Source: Lepidostoma basale (lineage: Eukaryota; Arthropoda; Insecta; Trichoptera; Lepidostomatidae). Taken from it: a DNA stretch of 64,000 nucleotides. Positions 34,143 through 45,058 of this stretch are shown here, one piece after another (positions within the stretch are counted from its first letter, which is position 1; each line of letters opens with the position of its first letter). Below the pieces are notes generated by a model. It ran no database searches. It had not been told where the DNA came from and saw only the letters and a list, made by a program, of their open reading frames with translations. Both the position numbers and the translations under genes were made by a program. The stretch lies in NCBI GenBank assembly GCA_022606425.2, contig JAHDVF020001552.1, forward strand, positions 310,001 through 374,000, in the 5' to 3' direction.

Positions 34143-34480
34143 AATAGAAGCAAAGCTTGGAACTAGAAGAAGGAGGAGAGCAGAATAAATGCGGTAGAGA
34201 TGAGATCAATTACATGTATTTGAGATAAAACGTTGTACGACAGATTTTCAATGATGATATAAGGAAGGAATGTAGAGCGGAAAAAAATACTTTGAACAAA
34301 ATTATGAAAATATCACTGCGTTGGTTTGGACATATGGAACGCATGGATGCAGAAATGATGATTTAGAAAGTAAACATAAACGATGAAAGTAGATTGCGAA
34401 CTCGAAAGAGACCTAGAAAGACATAGATATGTCCATATTAATAAAATTTTACAGATCGGTCATGTTAAAAGTCAATTGAG
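34143..34480 (+). mobile_element. LINE L-A 3' fragment, decayed
   Basis: AAGCAAAGCTTGGAACTAGA, EMRSI..I.DKTLYDR-like, KIMKISLRWFGHMERMDAE, TRKRPRKT. The final tail is missing. Confidence 0.7.
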
Positions 34481-35430
34481 AAATGTTTTTGACTTTTAAT
34501 AAATAAAGAAAATAATTTTGATTTATCTTTTTCAATTCACAATATTATGTAAAAATTATTTTTAATAATATAGCAATACGTGCTCCAGTCAGAGTAATAT
34601 ACCGTCTAGATTTTTTAACTTTACCGATGATTTAAAAAAAACAACTTCTATGCACTCCATATTTACCATACACTCAACCTGCCCTATAAGTACTAAGCTA
34701 ATCTTTGGATGTAAGTATAACCCCCAAAACCAACACGCAAACTCGATTAATAAGGGCGGTATTGAAATAACTGAGGTTATTGATAAACTGTTGAGAAAGG
34801 GGTGGTTTCCTTCTCTCTAAAGCTCAATAGAAGGCTTTGGGAGCATCTGACATCCCTACAGGTTCGACCCTTACAGATAAATAATAACCCCACGATGGCT
34901 TTCTGAGTATATGTACGATGGTATATTCATATGAGAATTTATAAACAGGATATGCTGTTTGCGTACATTTATATAAAATCTATTGAATTATATTATATAT
35001 TGAATTATATATAAAATCTATTGAATTATAGCATGGCTACAGTTCAATTGTCATTGAGTCTTTAAATTATCAATTTAGTAATTTTTTTGCAGTAGCTTTG
35101 TTGTTTTGAAACCTTTTTAAATGTTGAATCTCTAATCAACCTAACTGTATATTTATACGGAATTAATTAAATTTACGCAACATCTATTTGTCATGTTTTT
35201 GATATCTTCACATATAATACAAAAATTTCCTGAAACAGGTTCTGTCAACCCGCTTTATGTAGTATTTTTGTACAAAGAAAAATGTATTAAAATAACGTAT
35301 CTCTTCAAAACGCATTAATTAAAAAAAATAGTAATAACTAAAAGTTTGGAAGAAGAATATTAAACACCGTACATGTATAATCCATATTTTTTGTTTCTAG
35401 AGCAACGATGTAAAACTGAATATTAAATTA
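34481..35430. other. no gene seen; small tandem duplication
   Basis: 34973-35032 has a doubled AAATCTATTGAATTATA unit. The rest is AT-rich. Confidence 0.5.
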
Positions 35431-35530
35431 TAAATACGAATGAAAACGACTGTTGTCTAAAAGTTTAATTATTTTATTTTAATGTTATGTTTTGCCGGTC
35501 TGAGGCATTATCAAATGATTTGATAATGCT

Positions 35531-35787
35531 TTTTGAAAACATTGTATTTTCACAACACTTTTTTGCACTTTCACAAACATGCTTCGGGACACAGACTTCC
35601 TTTTTTCAGTGTATAAATTTGAACTTATTGAGGTTTAATTATTTGAGGTATTCATGCACTGAAGATGGGAAGTCTGTGTCCCAAAACATGTTTGTAAAAG
35701 GTGCAATTTTTTTTTGTGAAAACACGTTTTTTTCAAAAAGTTATTCAAATGTGAATTCACAACACAAAGTGATGTCGAATATAAAGA
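35531..35787. repeat. foldback family I with hammerhead-like cores
   Basis: Arms TTTTGAAAACATTGTATTTT and the inverse of TGTGAAAACACGTTTTTTTC. The minus core is at 35576-35609 (GAAGC in place of GAAAC). The plus core is at 35659-35692. Confidence 0.75.
35659..35692 (+). ncRNA. hammerhead-like core, family I
   Basis: CTGAAGA (fits CUGANGA), T, stem II GGGA/TCCC with an 8-nt loop, then AAAAC in place of GAAAC, AT, GTT. Flanks TGCA before and TGTA after can pair as a 4-bp stem I with one G-U. The G-to-A change in GAAAC would be expected to weaken activity. Confidence 0.45.
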
Positions 35788-35839
35788 AAATATAATAAAA
35801 CTTCTAGAAACCATTTTTATTTGGATATACTGTATATTT

Positions 35840-36005
35840 CACTGAATTTTGTAGATAATTTTACAAAATAAATGTATTATCTACAACATGTTTCGGATGC
35901 GACCTCCACCATCCTAAAATAAATGTGTATATATTTTATTTAGGATTGTGAAGGTCGTCTCCGAAACATGTTATAGATTATTATTTTATTTTGTACAATA
36001 TACGA
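35840..36005. repeat. foldback family J
   Basis: Arms GTACAAAATAA-like / TTTTACAAAATAAATG. Cores: 35885-35915 minus (AGGATGG, T, GGA/TCC, GAAAC, AT, GTT) and 35942-35972 plus (AGGATTG, GAAAC, AT, GTT). The spacing is kept but the heptamer has drifted. Confidence 0.7.
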
Positions 36006-36650
36006 GTATATTAATAAATTAAGTAGATTAATACTCTCCTTCAAAAATAACAATCGAACTCTACAGTATTAATACAGTACTAAAAAAATCTTACAGTTTC
36101 CGGAAGTATGTTACTAGATTGCATCAATTGACTATTAACCGACCCGACGCGACGTTTTGGAAATCCTAGCACTCACTATGATCAGAGATGTATAAAAAAA
36201 TTAAAATTTAATATGTTCTGATTAGCATTTGTTTTGGGAAAATTTCGTATAAACGGACTCAATTATAATTAAAATACGTATCTTGAATTTTGTCTCTCAT
36301 TTCACTGTCTCACATTTCACAATTCCTATCTGCTTGATCAACATTCCAATTTCAAATGAAAATACTTTGACTTGTAAAATTATCTCCTTCGCATCTCATT
36401 ATTTGTTTTCAAAATAATTTCATTCTTAATTAAATTTGCCCTTCATTTATGCAAGAAAAAAAAGATGATTAAAAATAAAAGAACGCCCGAAGTCACTTAA
36501 GTGAGTTTAAGTGAAACGAAAACTTATGAAAGTAAAGAGTAATGAATTCTGAGAATTGAGATAAAAATAAAATTTTGGATGAAGTTATAAACACTAATAT
36601 TTTTTTTTAACAAAGTGTATAGATTTTAGATAACCTAAGTCGTTGACACG
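36006..36650. other. no gene seen
   Basis: AT-rich unique sequence. Confidence 0.5.
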
Positions 36651-36654
36651 GTAG

Positions 36655-36905
36655 AATTCCATATTGCCGATTTTTTTAATGAATTAAAACACTGTTTCTT
36701 CCACTTTTGAGTTTATTTTTCTCGACATGTTTCGAAGGCTTACACCTTCATCATTGGGAGAACGACATAAACTAAGATTTTAAAGATATTAAATAAGATA
36801 GTTTACATCGTTCTCCAGATGATGAAGTCGTGAGCCTTCGAAATATGCCGAGAAAAAAAAACTCAAAAGTGGAAAAAACAGTTATATATTTCATAAAAAA
36901 TTCGT
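36655..36905. repeat. foldback family F with hammerhead-like cores
   Basis: Arms TTCCACTTTTGAGTTTATTT and the inverse AACTCAAAAGTGGAAAAAAC. The minus core (36719-36762) has TTCTC, CCAATGA, T, GAAGG/CCTTC, GAAAC, AT, GTC, GAGAA. The plus core (36811-36854) is damaged (GAAAT, GCC). Confidence 0.8.
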
Positions 36906-37531
36906 TTAAGTGTATGTATGCAAGCACAAAAATTGAAACGCTCTTAGATTTGTATAAAAGTATTAAAAAAGTGAGAAGAAAGAGTATAAATAATGTGAAA
37001 CTATAGCATTATTTTGTAGATACGTTTGTTTTAAAATCTTTGAAATAAATAAACAAGCTTTTTCAAATTGTTTTTTTTACGTAATAAATGTTAACTGTTG
37101 TAAAAATTAGCATGTGCACGTACATTTCGTGATTTGAACATAACTAATCAATTTAATGAAATTATAATAAGTGTACTACTGAACGCAAAACAAACATATT
37201 TATTTTAACTTATGAAAATTATAAAATTAATAATAAAATATTTGTAATTTGTATTAAGTATGACCCTTCTTGTTCTTTAGTTTAGACCCTTTTCGGCATC
37301 TCGCTGTCATCTTTGGGTGATAAAACTGGTCGAAATTAAAGGACAATTGGTAAAAAACTTAATACATATTATTAAAAAAATAAGTATTTGTTTTTGTTCA
37401 CTATTGCAATACCATGAAATATAAATGTCAAACATTCACACCAAAGATGAACAACCGCCATTGTTACTATTGCGTAGGTCTGAACCTCTCCAGTACCAGA
37501 GTAGTTGATGAATGTAATGTTTGTTCGGCAG
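36906..37531. other. intron or upstream sequence of the LIM gene
   Basis: No exon seen. The last 15 bases before 37532 (TGTTTGTTCGGCAG) act as the acceptor. Confidence 0.5.
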
Positions 37532-37740
37532 GACGATGACGGCGATATGCTTCGTGTGCAACCTGCCCATCCTGTCGCACCAGGTGGGGCTGGTGTGGTC
37601 GGGCGGGAACGGCTGGGACGACATGGTCCGCGAGCAGCTCGAGGAGAGCACGCTGCGCCAGCGGCTGGGCGGCCGGCGAGACTCCTCGGCGCAGGTCTGC
37701 TGCGTGTCCCCGCCTGCGGACTCGTCCCCTCCCCGGCCAG
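37532..37740 (+). CDS. exon of an unidentified LIM-domain gene
   Basis: The exon is bounded by an AG acceptor (TTCGGCAG) and a strong donor (CCAG/GTGAGT). It opens in phase with one base finishing a codon, so an upstream exon is implied. Alternatively the ATG at 37536 is a start. The frame reads MTAICFVCNLPILSHQVG, LVWSGGNGWDDMVREQLEES, TLRQRLGGRRDSSAQVCC, and a Pro-rich end. C-F-V-C may bind metal, but no partner ligands follow at LIM spacing. The strong GC bias (about 65%) against AT-rich flanks and the matching phase with the next exon support coding. I do not recognise the family. The first of many RRDS motifs is here. Confidence 0.75.
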
Positions 37741-37829
37741 GTGAGTCTCATTCCACAATCTCGTGCGAGGATAATGTAACGGACTACGTAGCTCGTTCTT
37801 TGTGACTCAACCGTCTGTTTGTTTAATAG
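37741..37829 (+). other. 89-bp intron
   Basis: GTGAGT donor and TTTGTTTAATAG acceptor. It splits a Gly codon (G/GC), so the frame runs from PPRP into TQRRRRSSLAQL. Confidence 0.8.
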
Positions 37830-39554
37830 GCACACAAAGAAGACGTCGCTCATCCCTCGCACAGCTGACGGACATCTTGCGGGAGTGGGGCGGGGGCCCC
37901 AAGGCCAAGGCGAGCAAGGCCCCCCTGTGCCGTCGGGAGACTCTGGCCGACCTCGCGCGCTCCCTGCCTTGGGGGCGCCAGACCACCACCGAGACCCCGC
38001 CCACCCGAGACCCCGCCCCCGCCCCCACCCCAGCCGCATCCACCAACATCTCCATGCTCAGGAAGCGCCGAGAGTCAAGCGCAGACTCTGGCATCAAGTC
38101 CATGACATCCAAGTCAAGACGCGACTCCCAGCAAACGCAAATATCCGAGTTCAGGTCCGATCTCGCTAAACTCTGGTCGAGAAGAGAGAGCACAACTGTT
38201 ATCATCGCGAAGGATCCGAGAGAAAGGGAGAAAGACAGAGAAAAGGAAAGAGAAAAATGCCGAAGAGGATCGGGAGATTCATCTAGGAGCGGAAGGAGAG
38301 ATTCTAGAAGAGGAAGCGGGGAGAGCTACAAAAGCGGAAGACGAGAGTCGAATGTAACAACTCCGCCCCCGCCGAAGATCGTTGCTGCGCATAAGAAAAG
38401 ACGTGACTCGAGAACCGTCGGCGATATGCAGTACTTCAGGGAACGTTCAACTTTAGACGCCATCGCTCCAGCTTCCTCACAAAATGGCGCGTTAAGTCCA
38501 ACTCCGCCACCCTCATTCACGATCCAGCAAGCGGGGCCCTCTAACTTCACGCGATCGTCAGCTGGAACATCGATTTCCCTTCACCCCAGTTCGGGCCCGT
38601 CCGTTACTCTCCAGCCGAGCAGCGGGCCTTCACTTACCATTCAGCAGTCAGCTCCTCCAAATATAACAGTGGTCACTGTCCACACCGCTCCTGGAAAGGT
38701 TGCCACAAGTGATAGTAGCTGCCAAGCGCTCCCCCCTCCGACTATAATTATGTCCTCAGTGACACCCCCTCCGACATCGCCGACAGCCCCATCGACGCAA
38801 GCCACAACCCCCACTAGAAACCATCCGCTACTATCCAGTAGGAGAGATTCGACCACGCAGTGTGGTCACAGACTGACCCGAAGAGACTCTCGGTCGCACG
38901 CTAGCCCCGACCGTTCTAGTAAAATGAGTCGATTGCAGAGACAGGCGACAGCTTATGATGAAAGTTGTCTCCCACCTGGAACTTGGGGGAGACGAGGGAG
39001 TCAGCCGACACTCAGTCCCGACGTAGACGAGTCTGGAAGGAAAGCCAGAAGGGATAGCTTAAGCCCTGATTCAGCTTCTAGAAGCAGGCGTGATTCTAGG
39101 ACACATTTGAGTCCTGATCGGAGCACCGAAAGAGATCTGAGTCCAGTTGCTCGCAGTAGGAGAGGACGCTTGAGGAGACAGTCTACATCTATAGCTGGAG
39201 GGAACCGCACACCTATTCCGGGTCAGCCGAGGTCTCCGGACTCAAGCAGCTGCAACTCCAGCAGGGATCCGAGTCCTTGCAACAGGGCTGTTCCGCCCCC
39301 TCCCCAGGAACACCGCCCTGCCATCCGGAGGCAGTCCACTACGGAAGAGATCCTGATCGCGCGCGGGTTCCGTCGCCAGAGCACGACCGAAGAGATGATC
39401 CGCTGCAGGAACTTCAGGCGCCAGAGCTCGCAAAGCGATGACAGCGGGCGCTACCGCGGCCGGCGGGACTCGTGCGCGCAGATCACGGACGGGACTATCG
39501 GCACCATGACGGTGGAGACCACGAGCACCTTCTTCGACTCGAGCACGCAGACTG
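37830..39554 (+). CDS. large exon: RRxS-rich basic linker of the LIM-domain gene
   Basis: 575 codons, open throughout, between TTTAATAG and the donor CAGACTG/GTGAGT. It begins TQRRRRSSLAQLTDILREW, a possible amphipathic helix. It carries about 17 RRxS/RRxT-like motifs (RRDS, RRES, RRQST, RRGS), which fit basophilic kinase sites (PKA/AKT type) and possible 14-3-3 docking. There is a charged REREKDREKEREK stretch, a Ser/Thr/Pro-rich middle, and near the end two copies of RRQSTTEE plus RRQSSQSDD. It closes with TMTVETTSTFFDSSTQT. It is probably disordered and cytoplasmic, with no signal peptide or membrane segment. Both ends have phase 1 and the length is divisible by three, so skipping this exon would keep the frame. 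The ortholog is unknown to me. Confidence 0.9.
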
Positions 39555-40015
39555 GTGAGTGGCACACAGTTCTGTATTAAGATTAATATACAAATTATAT
39601 AAGCAACATTCGTATATGTACGTATAATACTTTTTTGGTTGCTGAAAAATTTGGTAACATTAGAATTTTAGGCCATTAAGAGGAATAAATTATCATACAT
39701 TGAAAACATAATTCCTGGTTTAGAAGTAATGCTGAATTGTTTTTTTTTTATTATTCTGGTGCAGATTGGATTTGAAACTAATATTTGTTAAAAAAATAGG
39801 AAACAACCGAAATATCGCAGTGGACTTAAATAATTAATTACTTCCATACTGTTTATTTTAACATCAAACATTTTTCGTTTTCGAAGATAGTAAATATTTT
39901 TTTAGAATTTTTGTAAATTTAAAATTATTCTCAAACGGTGCTGTTAATAAAGAAAATAAAGGCTGTGTAAACAAACGTGTACCACAATATTATAAAACTT
40001 ATGTATACTCGTATA
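39555..40015. other. start of a 23.8-kb intron; no feature
   Basis: AT-rich intron sequence. The intron runs on to 63352 and is filled with the repeats listed below. Confidence 0.6.
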
Positions 40016-40325
40016 CAGAGTGTTTTTTTTAGAAGTTTGGTTTTTAAACTGGCAATATTGTTTTTACTGACTGTCAATTTGACAGTTGATAGTTGTTTTG
40101 TAGTCAGTACGTTTTGCCATTTTACTCAATTGCTCAATAAAGGTGTTTAACATTGGACTTCACGATTGCGCTTCATTCCAGCTAGCCGTGGCGCTCATAT
40201 GCCCGAAATCAAATTTAAACGATAATTACAAAAAATTATCTATTTAATAAAGCCAATATTATAGAGATTAACATTATTTTAACGTGTTTTTTTTATTTTG
40301 AATTTGTATACCTCTAAAAACACTG
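40016..40325 (+). mobile_element. Tc1/mariner-superfamily deletion derivative, second copy
   Basis: CAGAGTGTTTTTTTTAGAAG on the left and the inverse of CAGTGTTTTTAGAG on the right, with TA kept on the left only. It shares GACTTCACGATTGCGCTTCA and ATTTAATAAAGCCAATAT with 27508-27956 but has a larger deletion. Confidence 0.7.
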
Positions 40326-40364
40326 TTTAATTTAATTAAGAACACTGTTAAATTCTCATGTAAT

Positions 40365-40440
40365 CGTCGCCACAAACGTTTCACCAACCATTGCTTGCAT
40401 CATCAGGTGATACATCTAACAGTTGATATATTTTTATACC
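40365..40440 (-). repeat. solo arm with hammerhead-like core
   Basis: Minus core 40378-40406: CTGATGA, T, a 6-bp imperfect stem, GAAAC. No GTC follows at the usual place (GTTTGTGG instead), so a cleavage site is not clear. Confidence 0.45.
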
Positions 40441-41185
40441 AAACCGTCGCTGTTTAGTTGCGAAGCGCGACGTACACAGTTTGAATTTCTTTATCTGTAA
40501 AACGTTTCCGCATTTTTCTTTAAGAATAATGTCCTTCACTTATTATATTTCAAGAAAGCTTTTCTTACGTTGAAAGTATGTCAAGGAATTGTGTTCTCAT
40601 TTCATAGAGTGGCGGATCCCCTTTACTTGGCATTTACATAATTATTTTGAGGCGAGTAGGTACCTACCATACAGTCGTGTGTGCGCGGGATTTTTAATCT
40701 CGCTCTTGAAAACAACGTACCTACTCGTAAAAACACGTTATTTTACGAAGGGAAGCAAAACGCGTATAAACATCTCAACGCGAAAATTACGGCGTTGCTA
40801 GATATAAAACATGTTTTTATTTTTGTTAAATTATTTTAACAATTACGTTTATTGGCATACTTAGCTATGTGAGATCTATTTTTGTTTAAATTGTTCAGTT
40901 TAACAACTTTTACCATAATTTGATAACTGCAAGATACTTAACCATTAATTAGGTGCTACAAAATTGATAATGTTAAATAAACCTTTTCAATCGAAAGGTA
41001 CAAAAGTTTACATCGAAAAATAATGTTTTAACGTACTTCTTATGAATTTCTATTATTTTTATTCAGTCGACAAATAGGTGCATTTTATTTCAATAGAATT
41101 TGTGGGTAATGCTAGCTTGTGCATGTAGAAACATGGATAATATCAGATTACATTTAATAATATCTTAGAATGGCAAAACATGCTT
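40441..41185. other. no gene seen
   Basis: The 70-codon ORF at 40589-40801 has no recognisable features. A family A scrap is at 41165-41245. Confidence 0.45.
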
Positions 41186-41514
41186 TTCACATAAACTCTT
41201 ATAAAACTTCTAGAAAACATACATTTCATATTAATTATGGAAAATATCAGGTGGGAAATATTTTCATTCAGTCAAATTAGGTGTTAAGCTTATATGATAC
41301 CATTATTTATATTTATTTTCGGTAAAACAATTTTTAATAATTAATAAATAAAATATTTTTGTAGAAAACATCGTATTTCGTATTATTTTCTAGACCAAAT
41401 TTATACACTTCAAGTACGAGTATAAAGAAGATTCCGAAAGTTTTCTCACTTACAAAAATTGTAAAAATAATATCAATAATCAAATACCAAATAATTAATT
41501 GAATACTAAAAGGT

Positions 41515-41990
41515 TATTACAAACGAAAACGTCTGTTTTATAGAATATTTATTATAATTTGTGTAAATGACATGTTTCGACTATAGAAGGCATTATCAAA
41601 TGTTGTTGAAATTTGATAATGCATTAGGCAGATGAAACAAGTCGTTTACATAAATAATAATAAAACTTCTAGAACGTTTTTTATTATTAATTATTTAATA
41701 TGGAGTTTTACATCATTATTCAGAACAATAAATAATACCCATAGACATTTCATTATGCCTTAGAAGGGCAAAACATGTCATTCCCATAAAATATAATAAA
41801 ACCTCTAGATTCTCATTCGTATTAATTATTTAATATGGAGTTTTACATCATTGTTCAAGAAACAATAAATAATACTCACAGACATTTGATAATGCCTTAG
41901 AAGGGCGAAACATATCATTCTCATAAAATATAATAAAACTTCAAGAACACTGACGTTTTCATTCGTATTAATTATTTAATACTCATAGAG
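41515..41990. repeat. family A array: one inverted arm plus three tandem units
   Basis: A minus arm (41520-41600) faces a plus unit (from 41610). Two more units follow head to tail (from about 41747 and 41866), spaced 135 and then 121 bp. Each unit runs AATGCCTTAGAAGGGCGAAA, CATGTCATTCCC, AACTTCTAGAA, TTTTCATTCGTATTAATTAT, ATGGAGTTTTACATC. Direct tandem copies of a hammerhead-like unit are the usual form of retrozymes and Penelope-type LTRs. Confidence 0.8.
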
Positions 41991-42171
41991 TTTGCACTCA
42001 CGGAATTATAAAAAATAATGACGATGAAGTTTTGTATACGAAATTGTGGACGGCGGAAGAAAACATGGCAAGACCGTATTATTTTGACTGTATTATATGG
42101 CATTTCATCGTTGTAACCTGTCTCTTCCTTGAAACGGTAATGCAAACAATACTCTTGCTTGAATGTTACCA

Positions 42172-42222
42172 ATATTTGTAGAAAAATACTGGATTATACC
42201 CATTGCGGGTTAATCATTTTTA
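42172..42222. repeat. solo half of the 30185 foldback
   Basis: AAAATACTGGATTATACCC and ATTGCGGGTTAA, the inverse of the 30265-30300 region. Confidence 0.6.
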
Positions 42223-42232
42223 GGGATTGATT

Positions 42233-42425
42233 GTATCTCAATAGAGACGAAGATGTAAATTGTTTTTTAGAAACATAATATGGTGGTCGAGGCGTTAACA
42301 GGACTTATGACCTGTCATTGGTTGGGTTAAGCGATCGCTTTATGTAAACAACTACCGAACGACCACCATATTCTGTTTCCAAAAATCAATTTACCTCTTC
42401 GTCTCTATTGAGATACAATCAATCC
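42233..42425. mobile_element. MITE family M, full foldback form
   Basis: TIRs of about 65 bp: GGGATTGATTGTATCTCAAT and GAGACGAAGATGTAAATTG, with GGTGGTCG inside, repeated in reverse at the right. TTA on both sides suggests a 3-bp duplication (PIF/Harbinger-like). The centre is GGGTTAAGCGATCGCTTTAT. Confidence 0.8.
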
Positions 42426-42889
42426 TTAATACCATTGCTTGTTACGTTATTGGGAATTTTTTTAACTTTGCGTAGTTATCACGGTGGTAAAATAACATCT
42501 CGCTTTGCCGATAAAACCTTGATTTTCCGTTACTTTAAAAATATCAAAATAATAAACATTTAATTTAGTGATATTCAAATCTGATCTCATCCAAATTGAA
42601 TTAGAAGACTAAATTTAATATGAGGTCTTTCGAGATGCTGAGCGATTACCACAACTCACACATAGGAACCCGCGGCTACGTTGGTTATTCATAATAAATG
42701 TATTACTTGATAATGACTCATCTCGTCTCCTTGAATATTTCACAGGTTTCAATTATCTCGTGTTGGCAAATGTTTATTTCACAGCACCATACCAATTTAT
42801 TTCGCTAAGTAATGTTCAATGATGCTGAAATATGTATCTTATTAAATATTTCATTATAACTTAAATTTAACGTAAAAAAATATATGTTA

Positions 42890-43115
42890 ACGATGTAAAT
42901 GGAACCAGGAATAGAGGAAGACCGAGGAAAACGTGGCACGATCAAATAAATCAAATATTGAATATCGGCCATGTGAAGAGTCAGAGAAATCGACGCGCGT
43001 GCATGACACGATGTATGAATGTTGAAGAATCGAAAAAAATATGTCAGGAAAGTAAATTGTGGCCATCCATTATGTCAGCCTACCCCTTCGGGGAGACGGC
43101 GTGATGGTTAGTTAG
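42890..43115 (+). mobile_element. LINE L-A 3' fragment
   Basis: TRNRGRPRKTWHDQINQIL, NIGHVKSQRNRRACMTRCMN, VEESKKICQE, AYPFGETA-stop, GGGGAGACGGCGTGATGG, GTTAGTTA. Confidence 0.85.
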
Positions 43116-43315
43116 TTTTTACTTATTAATTATTTTGCTCTCGTGGTTTTATAAATTTTAGAACAAAAGACTAATAAAAAAATCGAAAAGTATCTTCATA
43201 AATCGCGCAGTAAACGAATTATAAAATAATGAAAACGCGACACCCCTAAACTATTTTTTTTTAAATTACAAAACACATAAAAAATTGCTTTACTAAATAT
43301 CTCAAATATTTCATT

Positions 43316-43410
43316 AATACGCATGAAAACGTCAATTTTCTAGAAGTTTTATTATATTTTATGGGAATGACATGGTTCGCCCTTCTAAGACATTATCAAT
43401 GTTGTTATTG
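43316..43410. repeat. family A left arm, split by family D
   Basis: AATACGCATGAAAACGTCAA to GACATGGTTCGCCCTTCTAA. The right arm resumes at 43661-43815. Confidence 0.75.
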
Positions 43411-43660
43411 TTTATATACACTAGTAAATGGAGCAGAATAGAGTAATTAACGAAAATTGAAGGGACTTTATACATTTTTAACAAAGAATTAGTTGGGTAG
43501 GTCCAGAAATATTGGAAAGTGTTTCTTGGAACTCGTTAAGTCGTCACTTTCCAATATTTCTGGACCATCCCAAATAATTCTTTGTTAAAAATGTATAAAG
43601 TCACATCAATTTTCGTTAATTACCATATTCTGCTCCATTTACTAGTGTTATATAATCTGG
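43411..43660. repeat. foldback MITE family D nested in family A
   Basis: Long arms (about 115 bp) from CACTAGTAAATGGAGCAGAA through TTTATACATTTTTAACAAAG to CCAGAAATATTGGAAAGTG, then the inverse. A half copy is at 14887. The apex is CTTGGAACTCGTTAAGTCG. Confidence 0.8.
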
Positions 43661-43815
43661 AACGAGTTTAAGTTTCCTCACATTTGATAACGCCTTAGAA
43701 GGGCGAAACATGCCATTCACATAAAATATAATAAAACTTCTAGAAAATTGACGTTTTCATTCCAATTAATTATTTAATATGGAGTTTTAAATCATTGTAC
43801 AAGAAACAATAAATA
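43661..43815. repeat. family A right arm after family D
   Basis: TTTGATAACGCCTTAGAAGG, GCGAAACATGCCATTC, AAAATTGACGTTTTCATTCC. Confidence 0.75.
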
Positions 43816-44610
43816 TCTAGAATATTGATGAAACTCACCCCATAAATAAATAATTTATTCTCTCTAGTTTATTCATTATTTACTCTGCCAAAAATCTTTT
43901 ACACAAGAATCAAGGTTTAAATATTTACAATATAATGCTTATTAAAATCTCAAGCAACAACGCGGAGCACACTGAATTCCTTATAATTGATTTAATCCGA
44001 TTTAAAACGATTAGTTTGTTTTATCTCGAGGGTAAAGCTTTGCTTAATTAGGGCATTAACCTTACGGTATATAACCCCTCCACACCCCAAGTCTACAGAG
44101 ACTGATGACCGTCGATGCAATGGCAGATAGCCAGAGCCAGTTAATCGCGTGTTAACACGGGATATGGCGTTAACGGAATGTAATAGGTCCTAGAAGGGTA
44201 CTCAGTCGAGTTTTGAGACGTTTGTTTATTTCATTTAAATTTACAAAAGTAACGTAAATAACTTTTAGAAATTAACTAGTATTATTTTTTATTACAAGTT
44301 TTTTCGTTTATATACTCGTAAATAATTTTGACAGGTGTAAAAATAAATTTTTCATTTGTTTTAATGACAATTGGAATATTTTCTTCAATATTATTTTTAA
44401 GTTCTTGCTGGTGTTGGTATGTTTTCAAGGCCTAATTACTGCTAATTAAAAAAAAACTGGATACGTGGAACATAAATTAAATAGACAAAATGTGCATCAT
44501 CTAAAAAGAACATGTTGTGTTAAATTATTTTTATTTTCTAATTTTATGTTATATCATTGTATTTTATATTATTTGTTTTAATTTTTTTTTTTCGGGATGT
44601 TGAAGAGTGC
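43816..44610. other. no gene seen
   Basis: Unique intronic DNA, with a GC-richer patch at 44020-44220. Confidence 0.45.
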
Positions 44611-44780
44611 GCGGGAGATGCCTATTGGTGGGGATGAGGTTCGCAACCCATCACACCGCGTCTCCCACGGGGTAAAAAGAGAAGGATGGAGTGCCGCATC
44701 GGTTAAAGTGTGACAGTCTATTCTTTCTGCCTACCCTTTCGGGGAGACGGCGTGATGGTTAGTTAGTTAGTTAGTTAAGT
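44611..44780 (+). mobile_element. SINE-like element S3
   Basis: Same body and L-A type tail as 9906 and 29650, ending in GTTAGTTAGTTAGTTAAG. Confidence 0.75.
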
Positions 44781-44822
44781 ATTATTATTATCAAGTCAGA
44801 GATTGCTATTGACACAATTAAA

Positions 44823-45058
44823 CAAACAAACAAACAAACCATCACGCCGTTTCTCCGCAGGGGTAGGCAGAGAGAATAGACCGCCACACTACTCTATCCT
44901 GGCAAACCTCTTTAGCTTCCTCCACATTCATGCAACAAGTCATACACGCACGTCAATTCCTCCGACTTCTAACACGACCAACATCTAAAATTTGATTAAT
45001 TTGGTCATGCCATGTTTTCCTCGGTCTGCCTCGACTTCGTACCTTCGACTTCTCACAA
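44823..45058 (-). mobile_element. LINE L-A 3' fragment
   Basis: Antisense tail CATCACGCCGTTTCTCCGCA, then the antisense of RSRGRPRKTWHDQINQILDV and GRVRSRRN. Confidence 0.8.

Larger units (their letters stand above)
35432..35825. repeat. family A foldback carrying a nested family I foldback
   Basis: A arms lie at 35432-35530 (ATACGAATGAAAACGACTG to AAATGATTTGATAATGC) and 35788-35825 (AATAAAACTTCTAGAAACCA). The 255 bp between them is a separate foldback. Confidence 0.7.

Noticed and set aside
37547..37558. CFVC as the missing first zinc pair of the LIM domain
   Set aside because: The distance to H-x2-C is far beyond 16-23 residues, with or without the large exon.
40589..40801. 70-codon ORF as an exon
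   Set aside because: Not flanked by convincing splice sites and with no recognisable motif.
41515..41990. CRISPR array
   Set aside because: Repeats are long, diverged transposon units with no regular spacers, in a eukaryotic genome.
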